Shown: piece by piece, positions 34,901 through 46,900 of the stretch
How positions within the stretch are numbered: position 1 is the stretch's first letter
How the letters are laid out: the number at the start of each line of letters is the position of its first letter
NCBI RefSeq assembly: GCF_033807575.1
Contig: NC_084707.1
Location: forward strand, 26,313,888-26,377,887
DNA length: 64,000 bases
Source: Cydia pomonella
Taxonomy: Eukaryota > Arthropoda > Insecta > Lepidoptera > Tortricidae
Reading direction: 5' to 3'
Position numbers and translations under genes: made by a program
The notes under the pieces: model-generated
What the model was told of the DNA's origin: nothing
The model's input: the letters and a program-made list of their open reading frames with translations, nothing else
Database searches by the model: none

Positions 34901-37900
34901 TGCCCTCGCGCTGGTGCTGCATCCCGCTCCGTCGGTGTCGCTAGAGAGGGACAGTGTACCGACCCTGCTCGGTGGGCGGCGCGGGGCTCTGGCGGTGCTT
35001 GGTGCGGAGGTGCAGCTGCAGCGCGGGCAGCGCGAAGATGCCCTCGCGCTGGTGCTGCATCCCGCTCCGTCGGTGTCGCTAGAGAGGGACAGTGTACCGA
35101 CCCTGCTCGGTGGGCGGCGCGGGGCTCTGGCGGTGCTCGGTGCGGAGGTGCAGCTGCAGCGCGGGCAGCGCGAAGATGCCCTCGCGCTGGTGCTGCATCC
35201 CGCTCCGTCGGTGTCGCTAGAGAGGGACAGTGTACCGACCCTGCTCGGTGGGCGGCGCGGGGCTCTGGCGGTGCTTGGTGCGGAGGTGCAGCTGCAGCGC
35301 GGGCAGCGCGAAGATGCCCTCGCGCTGGTGCTGCATCCCGCTCCGTCGGTTGTCGCTAGAGAGGGACAGTGTACCGACCCTGCTCGGTGGGCGGCGCGGG
35401 GCTCTGGCGGTGCTTGGTGCGGAGGTGCAGCTGCAGCGCGGGCAGCGCGAAGATGCCCTCGCGCTGGTGCTGCATCCCGCTCCGTCGGTGTCGCTAGAGA
35501 GGGACAGTGTACCGACCCTGCTCGGTGGGCGGCGCGGGGCTCTGGCGGTGCTTGGTGCGGAGGTGCAGCTGCAGCGCGGGCAGCGCGAAGATGCCCTCGC
35601 GCTGGTGCTGCATCCCGCTCCGTCGGTGTCGCTAGAGAGGGACAGTGTACCGACCCTGCTCGGTGGGCGGCGCGGGGCTCTGGCGGTGCTTGGTGCGGAG
35701 GTGCAGCTGCAGCGCGGGCAGCGCGAAGATGCCCTCGCGCTGGTGCTGCATCCCGCTCCGTCGGTGTCGCTAGAGAGGGACAGTGTACCGACCCTGCTCG
35801 GTGGGCGGCGCGGGGCTCTGGCGGTGCTCGGTGCGGAGGTGCAGCTGCAGCGCGGGCAGCGCGAAGATGCCCTCGCGCTGGTGCTGCATCCCGCTCCGTC
35901 GGTGTCGCTAGAGAGGGACAGTGTACCGACCCTGCTCGGTGGGCGGCGCGGGGCTCTGGCGGTGCTTGGTGCGGAGGTGCAGCTGCAGCGCGGGCAGCGC
36001 GAAGATGCCCTCGCGCTGGTGCTGCATCCCGCTCCGTCGGTGTCGCTAGAGAGGGACAGTGTACCGACCCTGCTCGGTGGGCGGCGCGGGGCTCTGGCGG
36101 TGCTCGGTGCGGAGGTGCAGCTGCAGCGCGGGCAGCGCGAAGATGCCCTCGCGCTGGTGCTGCATCCCGCTCCGTCGGTTGTCGCTAGAGAGGGACAGTG
36201 TACCGACCCTGCTCGGTGGGCGGCGCGGGGCTCTGGCGGTGCTTGGTGCGGAGGTGCAGCTGCAGCGCGGGCAGCGCGAAGATGCCCTCGCGCTGGTGCT
36301 GCATCCCGCTCCGTCGGTGTCGCTAGAGAGGGACAGTGTACCGACCCTGCTCGGTGGGCGGCGCGGGGCTCTGGCGGTGCTTGGTGCGGAGGTGCAGCTG
36401 CAGCGCGGGCAGCGCGAAGATGCCCTCGCGCTGGTGCTGCATCCCGCTCCGTCGGTGTCGCTAGAGAGGGACAGTGTACCGACCCTGCTCGGTGGGCGGC
36501 GCGGGGCTCTGGCGGTGCTTGGTGCGGAGGTGCAGCTGCAGCGCGGGCAGCGCGAAGATGCCCTCGCGCTGGTGCTGCATCCCGCTCCGTCGGTGTCGCT
36601 AGAGAGGGACAGTGTACCGACCCTGCTCGGTGGGCGGCGCGGGGCTCTGGCGGTGCTCGGTGCGGAGGTGCAGCTGCAGCGCGGGCAGCGCGAAGATGCC
36701 CTCGCGCTGGTGCTGCATCCCGCTCCGTCGGTGTCGCTAGAGAGGGACAGTGTACCGACCCTGCTCGGTGGGCGGCGCGGGGCTCTGGCGGTGCTTGGTG
36801 CGGAGGTGCAGCTGCAGCGCGGGCAGCGCGAAGATGCCCTCGCGCTGGTGCTGCATCCCGCTCCGTCGGTGTCGCTAGAGAGGGACAGTGTACCGACCCT
36901 GCTCGGTGGGCGGCGCGGGGCTCTGGCGGTGCTCGGTGCGGAGGTGCAGCTGCAGCGCGGGCAGCGCGAAGATGCCCTCGCGCTGGTGCTGCATCCCGCT
37001 CCGTCGGTGTCGCTAGAGAGGGACAGTGTACCGACCCTGCTCGGTGGGCGGCGCGGGGCTCTGGCGGTGCTTGGTGCGGAGGTGCAGCTGCAGCGCGGGC
37101 AGCGCGAAGATGCCCTCGCGCTGGTGCTGCATCCCGCTCCGTCGGTGTCGCTAGAGAGGGACAGTGTACCGACCCTGCTCGGTGGGCGGCGCGGGGCTCT
37201 GGCGGTGCTCGGTGCGGAGGTGCAGCTGCAGCGCGGGCAGCGCGAAGATGCCCTCGCGCTGGTGCTGCATCCCGCTCCGTCGGTGTCGCTAGAGAGGGAC
37301 AGTGTACCGACCCTGCTCGGTGGGCGGCGCGGGGCTCTGGCGGTGCTCGGTGCGGAGGTGCAGCTGCAGCGCGGGCAGCGCGAAGATGCCCTCGCGCTGG
37401 TGCTGCATCCCGCTCCGTCGGTGTCGCTAGAGAGGGACAGTGTACCGACCCTGCTCGGTGGGCGGCGCGGGGCTCTGGCGGTGCTCGGTGCGGAGGTGCA
37501 GCTGCAGCGCGGGCAGCGCGAAGATGCCCTCGCGCTGGTGCTGCATCCCGCTCCGTCGGTGTCGCTAGAGAGGGACAGTGTACCGACCCTGCTCGGTGGG
37601 CGGCGCGGGGCTCTGGCGGTGCTTGGTGCGGAGGTGCAGCTGCAGCGCGGGCAGCGCGAAGATGACCTCGCGCTGGTGCTGGGCGGGCGCGGCGGCTTTC
37701 CGCTCCCGCTCCCGCTCCGCGCTGTTGGTGTTGCCCGCGCCCGCCTCTCGCTCCCGCGCGAGCTCCAGCGAGGGGAACAGTTCGATGGCTGGAAGATAAT
37801 GATTGTGTTAAACGGGACCCAAATCAAAAAAAAAAAATTATGAAGGAACATACTATACAGTGGATTTTTGGCTAATAATCGTAGAACAACAAAAAAATAT

Positions 37901-40900
37901 AAACGCAATAATAACCGTTCAAACTAACAAAGAACCGATTGTAACTGGTTTTTCATAATTCATAATTATTTATTTGTAAGAATATAGTAAAATTTTGTCT
38001 TAAAATAATAAAAAGCAATTCCTTCATTTTTAGGGAAGTTAGGCATGAAGTAGTCCAAGTAGCGCTCATTGATAATACCGCTCTTTGCCTAGGAAGTACT
38101 TAGGTCAGCAGCGGCGGCACTGGCCGCGACAGAGACCACGTACCGTCGATCTCGCTGCTGGCGAAGGCGTAGGTGAACCACTCGCGTAGAGTCTTGAACT
38201 GCGGCGGGAACAGCAGCGCGCGCGTCACGCGGCACACCGAGCCCACGGCCGGCCGCGCGCCCGCCGCGCCGCCGCCCAGCGCCGCCGTCAGCGACTGCGT
38301 CACGTGCACCTCCACGGCACCTAAACATTAGCAGCTTCATTGTGGCCTTAGTAGAGACGTAAGGTCGCAAACGACAGAAATAGTGCGGCGAAAACATGGT
38401 GGAGGTGCTGGGATGAGATCCGGTCATTGTTACATCAATCTTTAGTCTGCGTTTGTTTAGAACTGATAATATATGTACGGCGACCCTGCGGTTTAAACCT
38501 ACGATTTGTAACCTACTTCTATACGAATGATTCTGAACTAAATATACGATCGTCCAATAACATGGCAAGTGAGTTGCCGTTAAAATTACTGTCATTTGAG
38601 CAGCTGCTCAACTGCTCTGCAGGGCTGAGGAACGCCCGAGACTTGGTCTTGAAGCTGTTAGACCTGGAGAGCTACCGTCATCAATGGGAGCTGCCGGGCT
38701 CCAGTGGCGTACCTGGCCTACCTACCCTGACCTGGAAGGCGGCCAGGACTAAGCCAGCCGTTCCACTAGATCTGGACAGTTACCGTCGTCGTTGGGGATC
38801 TGCTGAGCTTCGGTGGCGAAACTGATGCATGGGTCCTTGAGACTAAAGAGCGCCCAGGACTTGGCCTTGAAACTGTTGCCGTGGAAGCACGCCAGCGAGA
38901 TGTTGGCGCCATGCAGTTCCATCGTGCCGCCGAGGACCGTGCCTGTATACGAATCAAATTTTATTTTATTTTATTTTATTTCAAACATATTTTCATAACA
39001 TTACAGTCGCAACCAATACGTCATGAAATTATATAAATTAAAAGCGTAAAACTACACAACAACAGTTGAGGGCCTAGCATCCATCATCTCACAGAATCTC
39101 AGGCATTCCCTTCTCACAGCCTCCCATCGCCACGCAATCAAGTCGCACTCCGGTGCTAATGTCAAGAGCGCATTCAATTGTGAGAGAGAGCGAAGCAATG
39201 GCGAATTCATGCGCGACACGGTGCGCGCCGCCGGCACCGCCAACAGATCGCGTCGCCGCGGTCTTAGTGATTGCCTAGGAACGTCCGGAACATGCAGGCG
39301 CACCAGGCGACTCACCAGTTCCGGACAGTCCGACTCACCGCGCAGCACCTTACACGCAAACGTCAACAAATTATAGTTGCGTCTTACCTCCAATGAGTTG
39401 TACCCTAGAGTCCCTAGAAGGTACTTCGTCGGGTATAGGAAGGGGTAGTACCCATGCGTTCTACGGTAAAAAAAATCTCAAGAAGGCTTTTTGAACCTTT
39501 TCAAGTAGCAGTGCATACGTCGACTCAAAGGGATGCCAAACGATTGAGGAAGTTTCTAGCTTACTTCTTACTAAGGCATTGTAGACGAGCTTGATTGCTG
39601 TAGGGTCATGAAAATCGCGAAGGTTGCGAATGATGTAGCCTAGTTTTCGGTAGCAGTTAGCAGCAAGCGATGTAATGTGCTCATGGAAAGTGAACCGCGT
39701 ATCAAAAAACCACGCCCAAATCCTTAACGGAGAACACGCGATTGATGGGCTCGGATGCAAGCAAATATTTGGCATATATTGGCATACGTGTACGAGTAAA
39801 GGTGCAGACACAACACTTACTGGTGTTAAATGACAGCTTGTTTTCCACACTCCACCGGAATACCGCATCGATATCCCTCTGCAGGGACTCACAATCGGTG
39901 GTTTGCTCCACTCCATACACTAGTTTTAAATCATCAGCGTATAGGAGAGACAGAAATATTTAACGGCATACAAATAAATAGTGTAAACATAAAATAAGTA
40001 AAATGTTTTAACTCGAAGTAAAAAAGGAGATTTCTTATCCATAAATACCACTTCGGAATGCTCCCGGTACTGAATTTGTATGGCAAGAATTTAGGAACTC
40101 TCGGAATACTAGTTTTTTTTTTTTTTTATACTACGACGGTGGCAAGCAAGCATACGGCCCGCCTGATGGTAAGCAGTCACCGTAGCCTATGGACGCCTGC
40201 AACTCCAGAGAATTAGTTATTTAAAAAATCCACCAGCACCTCCTGCCAGTGCCGGTGGTGGCGCAGCTCCGGGGTGCTGCTCGTCATGTATACACTCACC
40301 GTCGGTAGGCAGCTGGGGCCGCATGCCGGCGGCGGCGCGCAGCACCTCCTGCCAGTGCCGGTGGTGGCGCAGCTCCGGGGTGCTGCTCGTCATGTATACA
40401 CTCACCGTCGGTAGGCAGCTGGGGCCGCATGCCGGCGGCGGCGCGCAGCACCTCCTGCCAGTGCCGGTGGTGGCGCAGCTCGGGGGGCGCTTGTCCGTCG
40501 GCAGGCTTGTCCGCTGCCGGGACACCGGGGGTCGCACCGGGCGCCGCGGCTAGAGGGAAAATACACTCAGATTTACTACATATTTTTCCTTGTTTAACAC
40601 TCTCGGGCGCCGAGAAAGTTGAAAGCAGTCATGAAATCAAATTTCGTCAGGAAAGTAAATAGCCTATTAAGAAACTATGGCCGGTAAGTGATAAACCTGC
40701 TTTATTAATACACGAAAACCCGAATTAAAGTTGTTTTAGGCTCATGAACATAGAAGGGAGAGATCTATGTGATTTTCGTCTAGTCAACGGATGAAAAACT
40801 GTAACACTTGGTTGCACTAAACCGTTTTCAGCATGTGAGGGGTTGTGCTATTCATGACCAACTACAGTTTGAATGGTGAGTTGGAAGAAGGTCGTTACTC

Positions 40901-43900
40901 ACACTTTGTCTCCTGGCCGGATACGGATGTAGTGCGGACAGCGCCCACCTGGAAAAGTTGAACTGCTGCGTGAAGGACTCCTCCAGCTTGTACTGCATCT
41001 TCAGCAGGTCTGGGGTAGTACAGGAGTGTCACAGTCTGGAGCAGGCTACTCACACTGTTGTCTCCTGGACAGCACCCGCCTGGAGGAGTTGAACTGCTGC
41101 GTGAAGGACTCCTCCAGGTTGTACTGCATCTTCAGTAGGTCGGGGGTGGTGCTGGAGTGTCACAGTCTAGAGCAGGCTACTCACACTGTTGTCTCCTGGA
41201 CGGATACGGATGTAGCGCGGACAGCACCCGCCTGGAGGAGTTGAACTGCTGCGTGAAGGACTCCTCCAGCTTGTACTGCATCTTCAGCAGGTCTGGGGTA
41301 GTACAGGAGTGTCACAGTCTGGAGCAGGCTACTCACACTGTTGTCTCCTGGACGGATACGGATGTAGCGCGGACAGCACCCGCCTGGAGGAGTTGAACTG
41401 CTGCGTGAAGGACTCCTCCAGGTTGTACTGCATCTTCAGTAGGGTCGGGGGTGGTGCTGGAGTGTCACAGTCTAGAGCAGGCTACTCACACTGTTGTCTC
41501 CTGGACGGATACGGATGTAGCGCGGACAGCACCCGCCTGGAGGAGTTGAACTGCTGCGTGAAGGACTCCTCCAGCTTGTACTGCATCTTCAGCAGGTCTG
41601 GGGTAGTACAGGAGTGTCACAGTCTGGAGCAGGCTACTCACACTGTTGTCTCCTGGACGGATACGGATGTAGCGCGGACAGCACCCGCCTGGAGGAGTTG
41701 AACTGCTGCGTGAAGGACTCCTCCAGCTTGTACTGCATCTTCAGTTGGTCGGGGGTGGTGCTGGAGTGTCACAGTCTAGAGCAGGCTACTCACACTGTTG
41801 TCTCCTGGACGGATACGGATGTAGCGCGGACAGCACCCGCCTGGAGGAGTTGAACTGCTGCGTGAAGGACTCCTCCAGGTTGTACTGCATCTTCAGTAGG
41901 TCGGGGGTGGTGCTGGAGTGTCACAGTCTAGAGCAGGCTACTCACACTGTTGTCTCCTGGACGGATACGGATGTAGCGCGGACAGCACCCGCCTGGAGGA
42001 GTTGAACTGCTGCGTGAAGGACTCCTCCAGCTTGTACTGCATCTTCAGCAGGTCTGGGGTAGTACAGGAGTGTCACAGTCTGGAGCAGGCTACTCACACT
42101 GTTGTCTCCTGGACGGATACGGATGTAGCGCGGACAGCACCCGCCTGGAGGAGTTGAACTGCTGCGTGAAGGACTCCTCCAGCTTGTACTGCATCTTCAG
42201 CAGGTCTGGGGTAGTACAGGAGTGTCACAGTCTGGAGCAGGCTACTCACACTGTTGTCTCCTGGACGGATACGGATGTAGCGCGGACAGCACCCGCCTGG
42301 AGGAGTTGAACTGCTGCGTGAAGGACTCCTCCAGGTTGTACTGCATCTTCAGTAGGTCGGGGGTGGTGCTGGAGTGTCACAGTCTAGAGCAGGCTACTCA
42401 CACTGTTGTCTCCTGGACGGATACGGATGTAGCGCGGACAGCACCCGCCTGGAGGAGTTGAACTGCTGCGTGAAGGACTCCTCCAGCTTGTACTGCATCT
42501 TCAGCAGGTCTGGGGTAGTACAGGAGTGTCACAGTCTGGAGCAGGCTACTCACACTGTTGTCTCCTGGACGGATACGGATGTAGCGCGGACAGCACCCGC
42601 CTGGAGGAGTTGAACTGCTGCGTGAAGGACTCCTCCAGGTTGTACTGCATCTTCAGTTGGTCGGGGGTGGTGCTGGAGTGTCACAGTCTGGAGCAGGCTA
42701 CTCACACTGTTGTCTCCTGGATGGATACGGATGTAGTGCGGACAGCACACGCCTTGAGGAGTTGAACTGCTGCGTGAAGAACTCCTCGAGTTTATACTGC
42801 ATCTTCAGCAGGTCGGGGGTGGTGCTGCGGCTCATTAGGAGCTGTAGCTGTTTCCACGAGAGCGTGCCGTGTGTCAGGATGATCGCCGGCCTAGGGAAGA
42901 GTATCGGAATAAATTAGTTTATATATCAATAAATTTTGGTAAGAAACTGAAATGGAAAATCTGTCACATGGATAACAGTAACACATTATTTCAAACAAAG
43001 CGGATTGTACGATCAAGGGATTTAATTTCTGTACCTTTTTGATTTACCCGTGCAGTTATCTAGTAACTCGAAATCTTCCGGCTTTTTGTTGTAAATTGTC
43101 ATTTACCCCGAAAAAACTGTCAAAGCATTAGGAATCTTAAAAAGCCACTAATGTTGTTTTCCGTTAATGTTAATCTTTGGGTGACTTCAAGAGCCCAAAA
43201 TTGTATATTCGACGACGCGGTTTGCCGACCCCTGGGCCAGGTGGTAAGCCACCCGCGCCAGCAGTATGCTCCGACTGTACGGTACCTGTGGTGTTTGCGC
43301 AGCACTGCAGCGCGTGGCGCGGCGGCTGCTTGCTGCGCCACAGCCACTCGTCGCGCAGCTGGCACTGCAGCGCCGACACGCGCGCCAGCAGTATGGACGC
43401 GGCACGTGCTCCGACTGTACGGTACCTGTGCGTGTGCGGCGCGTGGCGCGGCGGCTGCTTGCTGCGCCACAGCCACTCGTCGCGCAGCTGGCACTGCAGC
43501 GCCGACACGCGCGCCAGCAGTATGGACGCGGCACGTGCTCCGACTGTACGGTACCTGTGCGTGTGCGGCGCGTGGCGCGGCGGCTGCTTGCTGCGCCACA
43601 GCCACTCGTCGCGCAGCTGGCACTGCAGCGCCGACACGCGCGCCAGCAGCACGGACGTGCCCATGTATTCGAGCCGCAGCTCCAGCGCGGCCAGGCGCAC
43701 CCCGCACGTGTGGCCGGGGTTGCAGCCGGGCTCCTCTTCTATGTGCACTGTTCGACAACATTTTATGACATTGTAGTGAACGTCAACCGAGAGCACAAAG
43801 GCGACGTCGCGCAAAGGGCTCAATGCATCACAGCATAAGTAGACAAAGGCCGTGCACAATGACAACTAGAAAAATTAAACGATCATACACGTTATACTAT

Positions 43901-46900
43901 CCGCTCGAGATCTTTTGAGACCTAAAAAAAATCTAGCTAAATATAACTACGAGTATGTTCACACCGAAACCACAGAATAATTAATAGAACGAAATGTGGC
44001 TTCTGGCGTCCTCTCAGTTCGGTTAGTGACACGATGACGGAACGTTCAAAACGCCGGTGTTGTGATATGTACGGGTAATTATCAAGTAACGTACGAGATT
44101 GAAAAGCTTGATTATATCACTATTGTATACAATACTTTACAGTACATATGGGGCTACTTTATAGCACTAGTGCTAGAAGTAGCATATTACGTTACTGTGT
44201 CGAACATTTAAAGGGCCATATGTACTGTAAAACGTTGTACGATACATGTGCGAATAGGTAATTCGCAACTCGTGTCGATTTAAAACACTCCCTTCGGACG
44301 TGTTTTAATTTATCGCCACTCGTTTCGAATTTCCTATTTTTCGCACTTGTATCGTAATGTACTATTTTCTACAAGTCACCTAAAATAATACTTTTTTTAC
44401 TATACTACCTAAATAATTGATAATAATTGGTAAGTATTATTTGTAAATATAGCCTTTACACATAAGATACTATAAATTGATTGTTATTGTTTACCAATAT
44501 GCAATAGTTTGTGCCAATGATGATGATCTTTCCGGCCGATTTCGACCAAGGTGACCACTTCGACTCCTAGTTAGCTCGGCGCTCATGCGCCCGAAGATGG
44601 CTGACATAGCCGATCTTTGAGGTGAACCCCCGCGCACATTGAGGGCACGTGAGGACACCAGCCATGTAGTGGTAGTGAATGGAAGCAGGCTGGTGCGTTT
44701 TCAGCTCGTCGAGGTCAGCTTTACGTTGCTCCTCGAAATCGCGCACATTGCCCTGCACCAGTCTGCGCTACTTAGGACGATATGCTGCCAAACCTTCCCA
44801 CTGAGAGGCGTCAATGTTGCATCTTTTCATGTGTCGTTTCTGAACATCTTTGTATCGGAGGAGTTGTCCGCCAACTTTCCGCTTACCCTCCTCTAGTTCA
44901 GAATAAAAGATGCGCTTGGCCACTCTCTCCTCCGCCTTCTCATACCCCACTGAACTCCTTTATAAAGCATGTGAAGTACTAACTGTTCGTCAACTATTTA
45001 TATTAAGCACAACACTTAAGCAGCACACCAAAATTCCTTTCAACACTGCATATACTAACAAAAGGCGCAAAGATATTATATGTATACAAACCGTACAAAG
45101 AAAACACGTATTTTCATCTAGATTTTTTGTCTTTTTGGGCCCTTATTTGTACAACAGGTTAAATTCAAAATTAGACTTATACCCACTTAGCTATGTTGGT
45201 TGTAAGAATATTCTACGACGCGCCCTTCAAAAAATGACATACGATGATACAGAGAACTTACTAATAGTCGTTAAATGATTTCTTACTGTACTTAGATATA
45301 GAATACTTAAATAAGTTATTTTGTTAAGGTTATCACCCTACCAGATGTTTATTGTGTACTCTTTATAATTATAATTAAGGTGGTTCGATTTTCATACAAA
45401 AAACAATCGCTATTTATTAATTAATTACACAATATTATTACATAAATAGTTGCGCATCTATCTACTTTCGAATATTCATTTGCGCTAAATTAATAGAAAA
45501 ACTTTGTTTCATACAGAAATCATGCAATAATCAACGTTATATTTTTATAAATTTTACTCATGTGTGTGTGACAAATGTCGTGTACAAATACATTGCGGCG
45601 TTGCCACTCCATGCTTCGGACGGCCATCGGCGCGACGTTGCGATGTTTGACGCGTTTTTAGCTGACTCTGTCGACACTGACACTCAGTGTGACCAGGCAT
45701 ACGATAATTGTCGTACATGTACGATAATTTGGGCCCCGGTGTGACGTAATGTTCCAAAGAGCATTATCGTACACTAAAGTACTATAATTTCAGCCCTTGG
45801 ATGATGCCACCTTAAAAGTCTAGTAATTTGAAGCAAAATATGACACTTTCTCTCAGAAATAGGCTAAAATTAGTATATTTTGGGTGTTCGGCTCCTTGGT
45901 GTAAGTTTAAAGTTTAAAATGTCTCAATTTCCTGTATACCGTTTGAGTCTATCCCAAAAATACACAAACATAAACAGATTTTTTGCGCAATTTAGACGAA
46001 AATTGTCTTTTTATTATTATTAATTGGAAATTTAAGCTTATTTTTTACATTTTTAGGGGCTGCCTTTTTGATTGGCGTACGATATTTTTTTTCAACGGTA
46101 CAATAATATTGACACTCAAGTACGATAATTCTCTTCCGCTCGCCTGGCAACACTGCTGAAACTTGACAGGACCTGGGGGCCTACCGCGAAAACCTAAATT
46201 CGCAAATTGCGGGGATCTTTCTCTTTTACTCTCACTAAGACGTAATTAGAGTGACAGAGAAAAATGCCCGAAATTGACGAATTTCGATTTTCCCGGTAGC
46301 CGCCCTGGTGCTTGACGTACTTGATAGAAAACAACGCTGCCGCATGTTCTGAATTGTGATTTTATGTGTTTTTGGATTGAAAATGATAGCGACGTTACAA
46401 AAGTTACGTCAAGTTACAAAAATCATCGATATTCTGGTCCGCGAAAAACCAGGAAAAGTGTAACTGTAATTGGAGTCTACAAAAATGACCAATTCATAGA
46501 AAATATGACCTAGAAACTAGTTAATTTTTATAAAACTCAATTTTGCCCGAGATTGTACTTAGGCGAATACCTAAGGGAGCTAAGTGTATTGATCTTGAAT
46601 AATTAGTTGGCTAATATATGACTCCAACATGATATGGACATTTACATCATAACTATTATACCTAGTTGGTTACTAAGTTCTGTTACTCGATTTCTTTCTT
46701 TCTTCCTAGCGTTGTCCCAGCATATTGCCACGGCTCAATGGAGCCTGGGGTCCGCTTTGACAACTAATCCCAAGATTTGGCGTAGGCACTAGTTTTTACG
46801 AAAGCCACTGCCATCTGACCTTCCAACCCAGAGGATAAAACTAAGCCTTGTTGGGATTAGTCCAGTTTCCTCACGATGTTTTCCTTCACCGAAAAGCGAC

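Noticed and set aside
34701..37908. Frames of 495-811 codons on both strands resembling repetitive proteins
   Set aside because: Product of the 138-bp period. The true exon frame is closed by TAG right after the first donor.
40894..43650. CRISPR-like look of regularly spaced repeats
   Set aside because: Units are contiguous without unique spacers, contain coding exon ends, and the genome is animal.
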